NCBI GenBank assembly: GCA_003611875.1
Contig: RAYY01000037.1
Span: forward strand, 1 to 46,137
Length of the DNA: 46,137 nucleotides
Origin: a bacterium D16-56
GTDB lineage: Bacteria; Bacillota; Clostridia; Lachnospirales; Lachnospiraceae
Reading direction: 5' to 3'
In this document: positions 1 through 9,200 of the stretch, in pieces
Numbering within the stretch: position 1 is the stretch's first letter
Layout: each line of letters starts with the position of its first letter
The notes under the pieces: generated by a model
Told to the model about the DNA's origin: nothing
What the model saw: only the letters and a program-made list of their open reading frames with translations
Database searches by the model: none
Translations under genes and position numbers: made by a program

Positions 1-154
1 AAAACAGTTTTAATGGGTTGGGCAGGACAGGATAAATATTCTCTGTGTACAACTATCCCGTGAATAGTAACTCTTTTTTCTATATTTGGGGATGAAAACA
101 ATATGGTACTGGCATTTCCATGTAGTATGTGATAAACTTTTCTTGTCCATGTGG

Positions 155-218
155 ACGCCTCCTGTTCTTTGAGTTTGGCTTGCGACACCTTACTCATTGT
201 ATCACAGGAGGCTTTTTA
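155..218 (+). terminator. possible long-loop terminator hairpin
   Basis: GCCTCCTGT at about 155-163 is complementary to ACAGGAGGC about 40 nt downstream, which is followed directly by TTTTT. The loop is long, so this could equally be a remnant of the mobile element end next to it. The remainder of 1-244 shows no convincing gene. Confidence 0.3.
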
Positions 219-244
219 TGCTGTCCTCACCGCTTCCGCTTACT

Positions 245-688
245 CTATTCTCCCCATATATCCCTGGGAAGCTTTAAATCCTGTTGGTTTAATATGGCTG
301 TAAATGCATTATTAACCTTCAAAACAAATCGGAGATAATGTTTTTCCTCTGGTGTGAAATTATCATTAGCGCCTATAAGCTGCCGAACCTTTGATTTGGT
401 CTGAATCCACTGACCCTTAATATCCCCCAAGGCATCAAAAATCGCCAGATAAAAGTAGACACTGGGCAATCTCAATGCTTTCCTCAGGTTCGCAGCTGTC
501 ATCTCATTTTGAACCGTATAGCCTGGGTATAGCTTGGAAAGGCTCCCAATCCCTCCAAAACGGTCATAGACATAATTCTTCACTCTGCTGTAATCATCCG
601 CAATCTCCTGTAATTTGGCCATATCCTCTGGGGGAATCGGCTCTCTATTATACTGTCGAACAGTCTTGCACACCTTATCGTTCTGCAT
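245..688 (-). pseudogene. TnpB-related transposase-like protein, N-terminal fragment
   Basis: This frame encodes about 148 residues, starting at the ATG at 688 behind an AAGGAAAATCA spacer/RBS region, and ends abruptly at a TAG after LPRDIWGE. The sequence (VCKTVRQYNREPIP near the start, GYTVQNEM and SVYFYLAIFDALGDIK in the middle) resembles, from memory, the N-terminal part of TnpB-related (RuvC-type) transposase-like proteins common in Lachnospiraceae, which are normally around 400 residues or more. None of the RuvC or zinc-finger part is present, so I read it as a decayed insertion whose 3' part is lost. It is isolated from the catabolic operon by the terminator at 834-867. Family assignment is by recall of the N-terminal motif only and could be wrong. 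Confidence 0.45.
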
Positions 689-833
689 TGATTTTCCTTG
701 TGGTTGACACACATTTTGGAAATGGGGATTGCTGATTTATGTATTCAAACCATGTCCTTCAAGCATCCACATTCCATTACCACATTACCGGATCTGCGTC
801 AGCCCCTTTCTCTGCACTGCCAAAGACCACATA

Positions 834-867
834 AAACCCGGAAAACCATTATCCGTTTTCCGGGTTT
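834..867. terminator. bidirectional intrinsic terminator
   Basis: A perfect 13-bp stem (AAACCCGGAAAAC at 834-846, GTTTTCCGGGTTT at 855-867) with an 8-nt loop is followed by T residues in both directions. It sits just beyond the aldolase stop codon at 925 and most probably ends the leftward catabolic operon. Confidence 0.85.
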
Positions 868-924
868 TTCTGTATGCAAAAACTCTCTGCCCCCATCTAA
901 TCAAAAAGAAATTTTCTGACTCCT

Positions 925-1557
925 TTAACCGACGGATTCTGCTCTCAGACCATCCGTCAATTTCCTTACATGCCCTTCTATCTTTCCCCACTGTTCTTTT
1001 TGTATGTACTCTGCCGGAACCAGGCTGCTACCGATTCCCACACCAATATACCCTGCCTTTAGATAGCTTCCTGCATTCTGTGCTGAAACCCCTCCTACTG
1101 CCACATACTCGGTTTCCTCAAAGGGACCCTTCAAACTCTTAATATAGTTTTCCGGAAATGCACCTGCCGGAAACAGCTTCATCATCTTATAATCATATTC
1201 CAGACAGGTTAATACATCCGAAGGAGTCAGAACTCCCGGAAGCAGCGGAATCTGATTTTTCCTGCAAAAATCCATTGTGATTCTGCATACAGAGGGCGTC
1301 AGAAAAAACTGTGCCCCTGCTTCCTTGGCAGCCAGGCAGCGCTCCTTTGTTGTCACAGTGCCTGCCCCTATAAGAGCATTTCCGCCGAATTTATGAACCA
1401 GAAGCCGGATCTGATCCCCTGCATTCTGCGTATTAAACGCCACCTCAAATACCCGGATTCCGCCGTTGTAGAGAGCTTCAGCATATTCAGTCAGATGTTC
1501 AGGGGAAATATTTCGTAAAATGGCGCAAACCTTGTGCTGTGCAAATATCTGTTTCAT
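925..1557 (-). CDS. KDPG/KHG-type aldolase (Eda/DgaF family)
   Basis: A 210-residue class I aldolase of the 2-keto-3-deoxy-6-phosphogluconate / 4-hydroxy-2-oxoglutarate family. Family enzymes split a 2-keto-3-deoxy or 4-hydroxy-2-oxo acid (usually the 6-phosphate) into pyruvate plus an aldehyde through a lysine Schiff base. Visible landmarks are GIRVFEVAFNT (glutamate region), GAGTVTT, the FFLTPSV strand, LLPGVLTPSDV, and MMKLFPAGAF, which carries the Schiff-base lysine, then AVGGVS and GVGIGSSL for phosphate or carboxylate binding. The start is set at the ATG at 1557, preceded by TTTAGGAGAC; a longer in-frame reading from 1590 lacks a site. It is the last gene of the leftward operon, 8 nt after the M20 gene. 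With the SelA-like lyase at 13904 it recalls the DgaE/DgaF pair of D-glucosaminate catabolism. Real substrate unknown. Confidence 0.85.
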   Translation of the reverse strand: MKQIFAQHKVCAILRNISPEHLTEYAEALYNGGIRVFEVAFNTQNAGDQIRLLVHKFGGNALIGAGTVTTKERCLAAKEAGAQFFLTPSVCRITMDFCRKNQIPLLPGVLTPSDVLTCLEYDYKMMKLFPAGAFPENYIKSLKGPFEETEYVAVGGVSAQNAGSYLKAGYIGVGIGSSLVPAEYIQKEQWGKIEGHVRKLTDGLRAESVG

Positions 1558-1565
1558 TGTGTCTC

Positions 1566-2747
1566 CTAAATTTCGTGAAGGAACCTCCACGCTGTTTGTT
1601 CGTAAATTGCAATCGCTTTTTTGTACTGTTCCAAATCAATCCATTCTTTTGGTGAATGGGCACAGGCAATATCACCGGGACCGAATACCACTGTGGGAAT
1701 CCTGCCTTCATTGGTCATAATCGACGCATCACACCAAAAGGGGACCATCCCCACATCCGGATCTTCACCGGTTACAGACTTTGCTGCATCCGAAAGCGCC
1801 CTGACAATCTTTGCCTCGGATCCCACCTCCATAGGAAGCCGCCTTTTTCCAGGACGCTTCTGAATCCTGCTTTCCGATGCCTTGACCTGACACGTCTCAT
1901 CAATTACTGTCTTTGCCACGTCTTCTATTTCTTCCATCACCTGTTCTAAATCTTCTCCCGGCATGTCGCGCCGCAGCAGGGTCACACAGCAATGCTTTGC
2001 AGCCACATTGGGTTTTTCCCCGCCCTGAATCAGTCCCACATTAAAAATAGGCGTTCCCAATACTGGATGCTCCCTTTTCCGATACCGGTCTGTAAGCTCT
2101 CCCTCTAAAGCTTCCAATACGCGCCCCATCTGCACGATTGCATTTCCCTTGTGATTCTCTCCCGAAGTATGCTTGGGATATCCTGTGACAGTAAGGTCAA
2201 TATGGGTAACGCCCCGCATGGAGCTTCCGATCTTAAGCTTGGTAGGCTCCCCTACAATGCCTCCGTCTGCCTGGATTCCCATTTCCTCCAAAATCTGAAC
2301 CATGCCGGAGGTGCCGCGGCTTAAAAGTTCTTCATCTGGCACAGCCGCCAAAACCAAAACCCCCTTCCGGATCCCTCCTCGAGATATAATCCGCCTCACA
2401 CTGCAGACCATAGCCGCCACTCCGCCCTTCATGTCTACGGATCCTCTGCCAAACAGCTTTCCGTCCGCTATTTCCGCCAAGTAAGGATTCCCCTGGTAAT
2501 TCTCCACAGGATGAGTATCCATATGTCCGTTTAAAACCAAAACCGGCCCCTTTTCCTCTCCTCGCAGAATCCCAAGAACAACCGGCTGATTCTCCCCTGC
2601 TGTCCCCAAAACCACCTCCATCCCCATTTTTCTCATCTCGTCTTCCAGAAACTCTGCAATCCTTTTTTCATTTCCTGTCACACTGGGAATCCCAACCAAA
2701 TGCCGCAAAAATGAAATTTCTGAATTTGTACTCTCGTTCTCTATCAT
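1566..2747 (-). CDS. M20/ArgE-DapE family metallohydrolase
   Basis: A 393-residue zinc-dependent amidohydrolase/peptidase of the M20 family, which includes ArgE, DapE and several carboxypeptidases acting on N-acyl amino acids or small peptides. Metal and catalytic motifs are present in order: GHMDTH (residues about 74-79), GRGSVDMKGG, PDEELLSRGT with the catalytic glutamate pair, VGEPT, and the late CAHSPKEW histidine. The dimerisation insert lies between about residues 190 and 310. The start at 2747 is preceded by AAGGAGCAGGGATCC. A second, clearly related M20 gene sits on the other arm of the cluster at 11591. Cytosolic: no signal peptide. The exact substrate cannot be told from the motifs. 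Confidence 0.85.
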   Translation of the reverse strand: MIENESTNSEISFLRHLVGIPSVTGNEKRIAEFLEDEMRKMGMEVVLGTAGENQPVVLGILRGEEKGPVLVLNGHMDTHPVENYQGNPYLAEIADGKLFGRGSVDMKGGVAAMVCSVRRIISRGGIRKGVLVLAAVPDEELLSRGTSGMVQILEEMGIQADGGIVGEPTKLKIGSSMRGVTHIDLTVTGYPKHTSGENHKGNAIVQMGRVLEALEGELTDRYRKREHPVLGTPIFNVGLIQGGEKPNVAAKHCCVTLLRRDMPGEDLEQVMEEIEDVAKTVIDETCQVKASESRIQKRPGKRRLPMEVGSEAKIVRALSDAAKSVTGEDPDVGMVPFWCDASIMTNEGRIPTVVFGPGDIACAHSPKEWIDLEQYKKAIAIYEQTAWRFLHEI

Positions 2748-2779
2748 GGATCCCTGCTCCTTATAATCCTATATCTTCT

Positions 2780-4045
2780 CTATACATCCGGCGATTCCTC
2801 GATTTGAAAACACCTTAGGATCTCATTGGCCGCATCCAGCGCTGACGGCGCACATCCTCGGATAAAACGCCTTCCTTCTGCCCTGGCCTGGGCACAATTT
2901 CCCATAAAAAACCCATTCCTCCAGGAGCCGTCCTTCGGAATCCTTGTTCCAATGACAATCTCCACCCTTCTCTCTGGATCCTCCGCAAAAAATCCCATAT
3001 CCTCCAGCCTGCTGATGGTAATGGCCGCACACCCGATGCAGCCGCTGCAGGCTCCAAAATTATGGATTTTGGCCTGTCCTTTATCCGGTATGGAAGGAAC
3101 CGCCCTCTGAAAGCTTCGGCTTACTTTCTCAATGGAATCTCCCAGAATCTCCACTTCCCCTATACCGGAAGGCCCGATTCCGTCCTCCATGGCCATTCTG
3201 ATATGTTCGATTTTTTCTGGTTCAAATCCCATTATTGACGCTGCCGCCATATCCACAGCCAGAACATTTTCCCCTGCCAGAATCACCCCCATTCCCACAG
3301 GCTTTCCCTCCTTTGGTCCCAGTCCCTCTGATCCGATAATTCCGTCAACTACAGTCAAAGAAGTCTGAAATACCCGGTTTAAATCCGCCACTGCCTGATT
3401 CACCCCGATATCATGAAACCTTCTTTTTTCAACAGGAGGAATACACCCCTTTAAATTTTTCATCCCCAGACTTACCTCTGTGATAAAATGAGTTTTTAAT
3501 ACAGGAATATTGATTACCACATCATATTCCAGGCAGGCCCGGTTTACCTTTACACTCTCCAAAATTCTCCCATTCTCTACTTTTAAAAGCTCCATGGGTC
3601 CTACATTTAAGTCCAACAGCTCTGCCCCCAGCCTCCTTGCCTTGTCGGCAATTTTGCACCGCTCCATCACTTTCCTTGTGCCGATATGGATGGAACCGGT
3701 TCCGTCCCCCACATCCACCTTAGCGGCTCCTGCCTCCAGAGCCAGCTCAATAAGCGCCTCCAAAAGAGCCGGATTGGTGGTCACACCCTTTTCCCAGGCG
3801 GCAGGACCTGTCAGGTTCGGTTTCATGAGAACACGCTGTCCTGGCTTCACGAACCGTCCCATACCGCCCAGAAGCTCCATAACCTGCCTGACCTGGCTGC
3901 GGATATTTCTATCAAATGCTCCTGAAGCCTCCTGTGCGCTGACCTTTTCAGGCGCTTCCGCCTTGCCTGCTGAACTTGCCGATTCTTCTGGCTTTCCCTG
4001 CTGCAGAGCCTTATTCTGTACCACCGCCACCTGATACTTTCCCAT
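2780..4045 (-). CDS. DUF362 domain protein
   Basis: A 421-residue protein of the DUF362 family. The core runs from FVKPGQRVLMKPNLTG through VDVGDGTGSIHIGT, VINIPVLKTH, SLGMKNLKGCIPP, VVDGIIGSEGLGP and VDMAAASIMGFEP, all typical of this domain. Near the C-terminus (about residues 330-340) a GACSGCIGCAA cysteine cluster could bind a metal or an iron-sulfur centre. Biochemical function of the family is not established. An alanine/glutamate-rich stretch at residues 15-45 looks like a linker and is unusual. The gene starts one base after the stop of the PLP enzyme upstream, so it is almost certainly co-translated within the catabolic operon. Confidence 0.8.
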   Translation of the reverse strand: MGKYQVAVVQNKALQQGKPEESASSAGKAEAPEKVSAQEASGAFDRNIRSQVRQVMELLGGMGRFVKPGQRVLMKPNLTGPAAWEKGVTTNPALLEALIELALEAGAAKVDVGDGTGSIHIGTRKVMERCKIADKARRLGAELLDLNVGPMELLKVENGRILESVKVNRACLEYDVVINIPVLKTHFITEVSLGMKNLKGCIPPVEKRRFHDIGVNQAVADLNRVFQTSLTVVDGIIGSEGLGPKEGKPVGMGVILAGENVLAVDMAAASIMGFEPEKIEHIRMAMEDGIGPSGIGEVEILGDSIEKVSRSFQRAVPSIPDKGQAKIHNFGACSGCIGCAAITISRLEDMGFFAEDPERRVEIVIGTRIPKDGSWRNGFFMGNCAQARAEGRRFIRGCAPSALDAANEILRCFQIEESPDV

Positions 4046-4046
4046 A

Positions 4047-5267
4047 TTATTCCTCGATCACTTTCTTCAAAAAGGCTGCCAGCCGGTCAATGTCCTGCTC
4101 CCGTATAAACCAGTTTAATGAAATTCGCAGTCCTTCCTCCTTTGTTTTCAAATCCACGGTTCTCCACTGGATGATCATCCGTTCCTCCTCCCACGCCCTT
4201 CTCACTATTTCCCTGTGATCCCTTCCCGGAATCCGCAGAGCAAATATGGCTGTCCACAGCCGCTCATCCTCAGGCGAAAGAATTTCCACAGAAGAACCCA
4301 ATTTTTCCATACATCTTCTGCAATAGCCATGAAGATGCCGGGTCCTGTTTGTAATATGCTCCATGCCAATGGCATCCGCCAGCCGGATACATTCCCTGAA
4401 AGCAGCATACATCGGAATATGGCGTCCCCCATATTCAAACCGCCTGGCATCCGGCATATAGGAAATCCTGTGGCTCTCCACATCAAAATCCGTCTGCATC
4501 CCCACTCCGCCAAAGGGAACCTTCACATTAGGAATCAGATCCTTCCGGATATACACTGCCCCGATTCCCTCCGGGCCGCAAAGCCACTTATGGCAGGACA
4601 GAAGATAAAAGTCACAGCCCAGCTCCTTTACGTCAATCGGCACATTTCCTGCTGCCTGTGCTCCGTCCAGCACGGTGATCACATTTTTTTCTGCTGCCTG
4701 ACGGCACATACAGGCTGCCGGAATCACAGTCCCATTAGTGTGAAACACATGGCTGACCACCGCCATTTTCGTCTTGGACGTCAATTTTTCCGAAAACTGC
4801 TCCACAATCTGTTCCTGATTCCCAATTCCGGAAAACATATCCGTATGAAGCTTTAAAATGGGTTCCGCAGCATAAAAAGGAAGAATGGAAGCCGGGTTTT
4901 CCTGGTCGCTGATCAGCACTCTCTCCTCCGGCTCCCAGTCAAACATCCGCACAATGGTATTTAATCCCTCTGCAATACAGCGGACAAAAAAGATTTCCTC
5001 CGGCTCTGCATGAATAAAATCCGCAACCGATTTTCTCACTTCCTCAAGAAGCTCCTTCAGCCAGCCATGGATTTCCACATTGACCTGTCCCTCACTGACC
5101 ATCCGCTCAAACACATCCTCCATGGATTTCCATACCGGCACAGGCATTGGCCCGCAGCCTCCAGAGTTCATATAGATATATTTTTCTGCAGCAGGCATCT
5201 GCTTTCTGCACCATTCAAACCGCTCCTCAGGAGACAGGCTCTCCATCTCCTCTTTGATCAAAGACAA
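4047..5267 (-). CDS. class V aminotransferase-fold PLP enzyme
   Basis: About 406 residues with the fold-type I, class V layout shared by cysteine desulfurases, isopenicillin N epimerases and related lyases or epimerases. Landmarks: YMNSGGCGPMP near the N-terminus, MAVVSHVFHTNGT, VLDGAQAAGNVPIDV with the PLP-binding aspartate, and DFYLLSCHKWLCGPEGIGAVYI containing the PLP lysine at about residue 226. The reading begins with TTG at 5267 behind an AGAGGTGA site and overlaps the amidohydrolase stop by 10 bases; an internal ATG at 5246 is an alternative start. The tight overlap means coupling to the amidohydrolase. Reaction unknown; the cluster context suggests removal or shuffling of an amino group. 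Confidence 0.8.
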   Translation of the reverse strand: MSLIKEEMESLSPEERFEWCRKQMPAAEKYIYMNSGGCGPMPVPVWKSMEDVFERMVSEGQVNVEIHGWLKELLEEVRKSVADFIHAEPEEIFFVRCIAEGLNTIVRMFDWEPEERVLISDQENPASILPFYAAEPILKLHTDMFSGIGNQEQIVEQFSEKLTSKTKMAVVSHVFHTNGTVIPAACMCRQAAEKNVITVLDGAQAAGNVPIDVKELGCDFYLLSCHKWLCGPEGIGAVYIRKDLIPNVKVPFGGVGMQTDFDVESHRISYMPDARRFEYGGRHIPMYAAFRECIRLADAIGMEHITNRTRHLHGYCRRCMEKLGSSVEILSPEDERLWTAIFALRIPGRDHREIVRRAWEEERMIIQWRTVDLKTKEEGLRISLNWFIREQDIDRLAAFLKKVIEE

Positions 5268-6484
5268 ACCCGCTCACCTCTCTTCATCACAAATACTGCC
5301 TGTCCAAGATTTCTCATGGAATCAAGAGGATTATCCTTCACCGCCAGAATATCAGCCTGTTTGCCTGGCTCCAAAGATCCGATCCGGGAATCCATACCCA
5401 GAATCCTGGCTGCCTGCCAGGTAGCAGAAGCAAGCACATCCTCCTTTTTCATCCTAATCTTCTCACACATCAAATCCATAGTCAGAAAAAATTCATCAAA
5501 ATGGGTATTTTTGCACCCGGCATCCGTGCCTGCCATAATCGGAACCCCGGACTGATACATCCGTCTGGTTGTTCCAAAACGGCTCTGCTGAAATTCTCCC
5601 CACATCGCCACCTTGTCCGGCAAAGGAGCAGCCTCCTCGGGAGAAAGAATATAAGCCTTCCCCACAGCCGGATTGACAGCGATTCGTTTCTCTGCCATCT
5701 CATCCACCAGCTCCTGCCTGTAATCTTCCCCGCCTTCTGCCTTAAAGCTGCAGTGATCCAGCACATCAAACCCGGCCTTCACGGCACGCGAAATGCTCCT
5801 TGTGCTGTGAACATGGCCCGACACCATTTTCCCTCTGGCGTGAGCCTCTGCCACAATCGCTTGTAAAGTCTCCTCCGGATATTGATCAATCAAGGAATCA
5901 CTTCCTGGTGTCATGTTCCCGCCAGACACCATCACCTTAATATAATCCACCCCCTGCTTGCACAGCCACCGGACTGCTTTCACGGCCTCTGACACGGTGT
6001 CACATTCCAGACCACAGAAATTACAATGGCCTCCTGTGATGGTTAACGGCATTCCTGCACTGACAATATCCGGCCCCTGCATTTCCTTTCTGCCAATAAA
6101 ATCCCTTAGCTTGAGAATCGCCATTCCCCTTGCTCCACAGTCCCGCACCGTGGTCACTCCGCTTCTCAGCTCCATCTGAGCAGCTTGGACCATCCTAAGA
6201 AGACAGGTCTCCTCATCATCCCCATAAAGCTCTGTCAAGGGCTGGCTGCTGGCACTGAAAGAAAGGTGAACATGCCCGTCAATCAATCCAGGCAATACAT
6301 AATGCCCCCGCATATCCCAAATCTTCATTTTTCCTTCCAGCAGCACAGAAGAAAAGAAATCCATATCTTCAATCCTCTCAATCTTCTCCCCTGAAACCAG
6401 GATTCCTTTCTCCCCCTGCTCTACCCTTACATCTTCTCCTGCACACGAGATCAAATGATCTGTTATAATCAGCTTTTCTTTCAT
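5258..6484 (-). CDS. metal-dependent amidohydrolase (imidazolonepropionase-like)
   Basis: A 408-residue TIM-barrel amidohydrolase. The metal ligands and catalytic residues can be read off: GLIDGHVHLSF (HxH), the lysine of VDYIKVMVSGGN, GKMVSGHVHS and DVLDHCSF (single histidines), and MAGTDAGCKNTHFDEF (catalytic aspartate). The closing LEPGKQADILAVKDNPL is the usual beta-sandwich return of this superfamily, whose nearest named members are imidazolonepropionase-like and prolidase-like amidohydrolases. The start is the ATG at 6484 after AAAGGAATG; a longer reading from 6529 has no convincing site. Likely cleaves a C-N bond in a cyclic or linear amide early in the pathway. Cytosolic. Confidence 0.85.
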   Translation of the reverse strand: MKEKLIITDHLISCAGEDVRVEQGEKGILVSGEKIERIEDMDFFSSVLLEGKMKIWDMRGHYVLPGLIDGHVHLSFSASSQPLTELYGDDEETCLLRMVQAAQMELRSGVTTVRDCGARGMAILKLRDFIGRKEMQGPDIVSAGMPLTITGGHCNFCGLECDTVSEAVKAVRWLCKQGVDYIKVMVSGGNMTPGSDSLIDQYPEETLQAIVAEAHARGKMVSGHVHSTRSISRAVKAGFDVLDHCSFKAEGGEDYRQELVDEMAEKRIAVNPAVGKAYILSPEEAAPLPDKVAMWGEFQQSRFGTTRRMYQSGVPIMAGTDAGCKNTHFDEFFLTMDLMCEKIRMKKEDVLASATWQAARILGMDSRIGSLEPGKQADILAVKDNPLDSMRNLGQAVFVMKRGERVCL

Positions 6485-6565
6485 TTTTTCGTCATTCCTT
6501 TCGCTTCGCCTAAAGCACAAGCAAGCCATGAAAATGCCACAATTCGTATTAAATTCCCCATCCGC

Positions 6566-7312
6566 CTACATCATCGGCGGCAGCGACGAATACCCTACCA
6601 GCTCAATCGCCCTGTCTACATGCTCCTGCCCTTTGGTCAAGGTCATCCGATAATGAGAAGGAATCAATGCATCGATCCTCCTTCCCGCCAATTTGTGAAT
6701 ATTCCTCCGATACCCCTCCATGGTAGACCCATAACAATTAATCAGGCTCAATGTTCCATTCAAATAAACACTATCTCCGGAAAATAAGATTCTCCGCTTG
6801 TTTTTTTCAAACAGATAACACACCGACTCTACACTATGACCCGGCAGAAAAATAGCCGTAATCCTTCCGTCAGCCGCCAAAAAGTCCTGCTCATCCTCCA
6901 AAACCAGATCCACCGAACAGTGCGGATACACATAATCCGCCGGATAAGCCCCCTTCTTTTTTGCCGCCACAAGCCCCAGCTCCTCCTCACTGCCTTCCTC
7001 CAAAAGCCGTTTCTCCCCCAAAGAAGCGGCCACCTTGATCCACGGCATCAGCGCCTTCAGGCCTTTCACGCCGCCTCCATGGTCTCCATGGGCATGGGTC
7101 AAAAAAAGATATCGGATTTTCTCCGGCTTACAACCGGTCTCGAAAATGTTGTCCAAAATCAACTGATTATCCAGACCGCTTCCGCCGTCAATGAGAAACG
7201 CATCCTGCTCCCCCTCTGCCAGATACACATTGCAGTCCTTGTAATTGGAGATTCCCGGACCCCCGGATCCTCCTCCTACCATATAAAGCCCCTGCTCCAG
7301 ACGAATATACAT
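6566..7312 (-). CDS. MBL-fold metallo-hydrolase
   Basis: A 248-residue metallo-beta-lactamase-fold hydrolase. The signature THAHGDHGGGV (HxHxDH) is at about residues 92-102; further ligands are FLPGHSVESVCYLF and LFSGDSVY, and the final ALIPSHYRMT histidine. Family members hydrolyse thioesters, lactones, glyoxalase-type substrates and others, so the sequence does not define a substrate. It begins at the last base of the ridA stop codon (TAATG overlap), so the two are translationally linked. The 81-base gap to the amidohydrolase shows no terminator. Confidence 0.8.
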   Translation of the reverse strand: MYIRLEQGLYMVGGGSGGPGISNYKDCNVYLAEGEQDAFLIDGGSGLDNQLILDNIFETGCKPEKIRYLFLTHAHGDHGGGVKGLKALMPWIKVAASLGEKRLLEEGSEEELGLVAAKKKGAYPADYVYPHCSVDLVLEDEQDFLAADGRITAIFLPGHSVESVCYLFEKNKRRILFSGDSVYLNGTLSLINCYGSTMEGYRRNIHKLAGRRIDALIPSHYRMTLTKGQEHVDRAIELVGYSSLPPMM

Positions 7313-7797
7313 TATGCTCCCTCATTTCCTTCCTTCTTCAATTCCACAATCATCTCAATCTCCACCGGCGTTCCAAAGGGAAGTTCATTGGTTCCCAGAG
7401 CAGCCCTTGCATGCTTCCCATTTTCCCCAAACGCTGCAATCAAGAGCTCAGAAGCCCCGTCTATCACAAAGGGCTGCTCCCCAAACCCTGGTGCGCTGGC
7501 AACAAATCCCAGAACCTTCACGATCCGTTTCACCCGGTCTAAATCACCAACAGTATATTTCAGCGCTGCCAGACAATTGCACATGGACTGTCTGGCACAT
7601 GCCTTTCCCTGCTCCACCGTAAGAGGATCTCCCAGCTTTCCCTCATGCAAAAGCTCGCCGTCCTTTCTGCAGTCCTGACCTGACACATACACCAGATTTT
7701 CCCCAAACCTTACCGACGGCAGATATGCTGCCACCGGCTTTGGCGGCTCCGGAAGCACGACCCCCAATTCCTCCAGCTTTTTCTCTATGATTGCCAT
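7312..7797 (-). CDS. RidA family protein (YjgF/YER057c/UK114)
   Basis: A 161-residue RidA-family protein. It is of the longer subfamily that opens with IEKKLEELGVVLPEPPKPVAAYLPSV and continues LVYVSGQ, QSMCNCLAALK and a C-terminal FGTPVEIEMIVEL. Family members hydrolyse reactive enamine/imine intermediates such as 2-aminoacrylate made by PLP lyases and release ammonia; this particular subfamily often lacks the canonical arginine, so its activity is not certain. In a cluster with two PLP enzymes such a role is plausible. Start at 7797 follows AAAGAGGATAAGAAAAT. Confidence 0.85.
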   Translation of the reverse strand: MAIIEKKLEELGVVLPEPPKPVAAYLPSVRFGENLVYVSGQDCRKDGELLHEGKLGDPLTVEQGKACARQSMCNCLAALKYTVGDLDRVKRIVKVLGFVASAPGFGEQPFVIDGASELLIAAFGENGKHARAALGTNELPFGTPVEIEMIVELKKEGNEGA

Positions 7798-7916
7798 ATT
7801 TTCTTATCCTCTTTTCTATAAAATATAATAAAATCCTTGTTGCCTTGATTCTTTTTTATCGATCCCCCCCAATGCTGCTCCACAAGCAAAAAAATGGATT
7901 ATTCCCTCCTCATCCC

Positions 7917-9200
7917 CTATATTATTCCCAAAAGCCTGGGCAGTCCCAGCACCACATCCGGCACATAGGTAGCCAAAATCAGCACCAATATCTCCACAAC
8001 ACAGAAGGGCAGCACCGCCTTCATGGTCCGGGAAAGGGGAATCTTGGCAATGCTGCTGCCGATAAACAGACAAACACCATAAGGCGGCGTGGCCAGACCA
8101 ATGGTAATGTTCAGCACAAACAACACGGCAAAATGAATCGGATGTACCCCTAAAGACACTGCTAACGGAGCCAAAATCGGCGCAAAGATCAGCAGACTCA
8201 CATTGGCGTCAATGCCGCATCCCAAAATCAGCAGGAAAATATTAATCAAAAACAGCACTACATATCGGTTGGTTGTAAGGGAGGTAATAAACTCTGCCAA
8301 AAGAACCGGCACCTGGCCCATAGCCACCAGCCAGCCTACAGGACATGCCACTGCTGCAATCAGCAGAACCGCTCCGGACTGGATCATAGCCGCCACCATA
8401 CACTCCAGCAGGATCTTCCCGTTTAAGCTGTGATAGTAAAACACTCCCACCAAGACAGAATATAAAATGGCAATGGAAGCCGCCTCTGTAGGCGAACATA
8501 CCCCGGTCATGATTCCTCCCAGAATAATAACCGGCATCAGCAAGGCCGGAACCGCCCGCAGTATGGCGTGCAAAATCTGTCCCATGGAATATTTCTCTGT
8601 GTTTCTTGGATATTTCCTCTTAATGCTCAAATAGGTGGCCGGAATCATCAGTCCCACCCCCAGCATTACCCCTGGCAGCACGCCTCCCATAAACATGGCA
8701 GAGATGGACGTGCCAAGGGTAGCCCCATACAGCACCATGCCGATACTGGGAGGAATAATCGGTCCAATCACCGAGGAGCTGGCTGTAACCGCCACAGAAA
8801 AATCATCATCATACCCTTCCTTCACCATAGCAGGAATCAGCGCCCCGCCTATGGCAGAGGTATCCGCCACAGCTGACCCTGACACTCCGGCAAAGAACAT
8901 CGACGCCACAATATTGGCATTGGCCAGGCTTCCCGGCACCCAGCCGACCAAAACCCGGCACAAAAGCAAAATATCATCAATAATTCCTACCCTGGCCATC
9001 AGCTCCCCTGCCAGAATAAACATGGGAACCGCAATAAAGGTAAAGCTGTTCACCCCTTGAAAAATCTGCTGAAACAACATACTGAAGGAAATTCCTCCCC
9101 AGCACCAAATGGTCGCCACCAGCCCCATGGCCATGGCAAACGCAATCGGAATCCCCAATGACATAAAAAAGAACAAAAACAAGAACAGATAGACGCCCAC
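7917..9200 (-). CDS. dctM: TRAP transporter large permease (DctM)
   Basis: A 427-residue, very hydrophobic DctM-type TRAP permease, the usual length for the family (about 425-430). The typical start VGVYLFLFLFFFMSLGIPIAFAM, the GSAVADTSAIG and IIPPSIGMVLYG loops and the final GLATPPYGVCLFIGSSI segment are all seen. About 11-12 membrane spans. The start is GTG at 9200, sharing its G with the dctQ TAG stop, behind GGGAGG inside the end of dctQ; longer readings to 9311 lie within dctQ in another frame. It carries the solute in symport with sodium or protons together with DctQ and DctP. Confidence 0.92.
   Translation of the reverse strand: MGVYLFLFLFFFMSLGIPIAFAMAMGLVATIWCWGGISFSMLFQQIFQGVNSFTFIAVPMFILAGELMARVGIIDDILLLCRVLVGWVPGSLANANIVASMFFAGVSGSAVADTSAIGGALIPAMVKEGYDDDFSVAVTASSSVIGPIIPPSIGMVLYGATLGTSISAMFMGGVLPGVMLGVGLMIPATYLSIKRKYPRNTEKYSMGQILHAILRAVPALLMPVIILGGIMTGVCSPTEAASIAILYSVLVGVFYYHSLNGKILLECMVAAMIQSGAVLLIAAVACPVGWLVAMGQVPVLLAEFITSLTTNRYVVLFLINIFLLILGCGIDANVSLLIFAPILAPLAVSLGVHPIHFAVLFVLNITIGLATPPYGVCLFIGSSIAKIPLSRTMKAVLPFCVVEILVLILATYVPDVVLGLPRLLGII

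Noticed and set aside
6836-7678. A 280-codon plus-strand frame opposite the MBL and RidA genes
   Set aside because: Antisense shadow across two well-supported genes.
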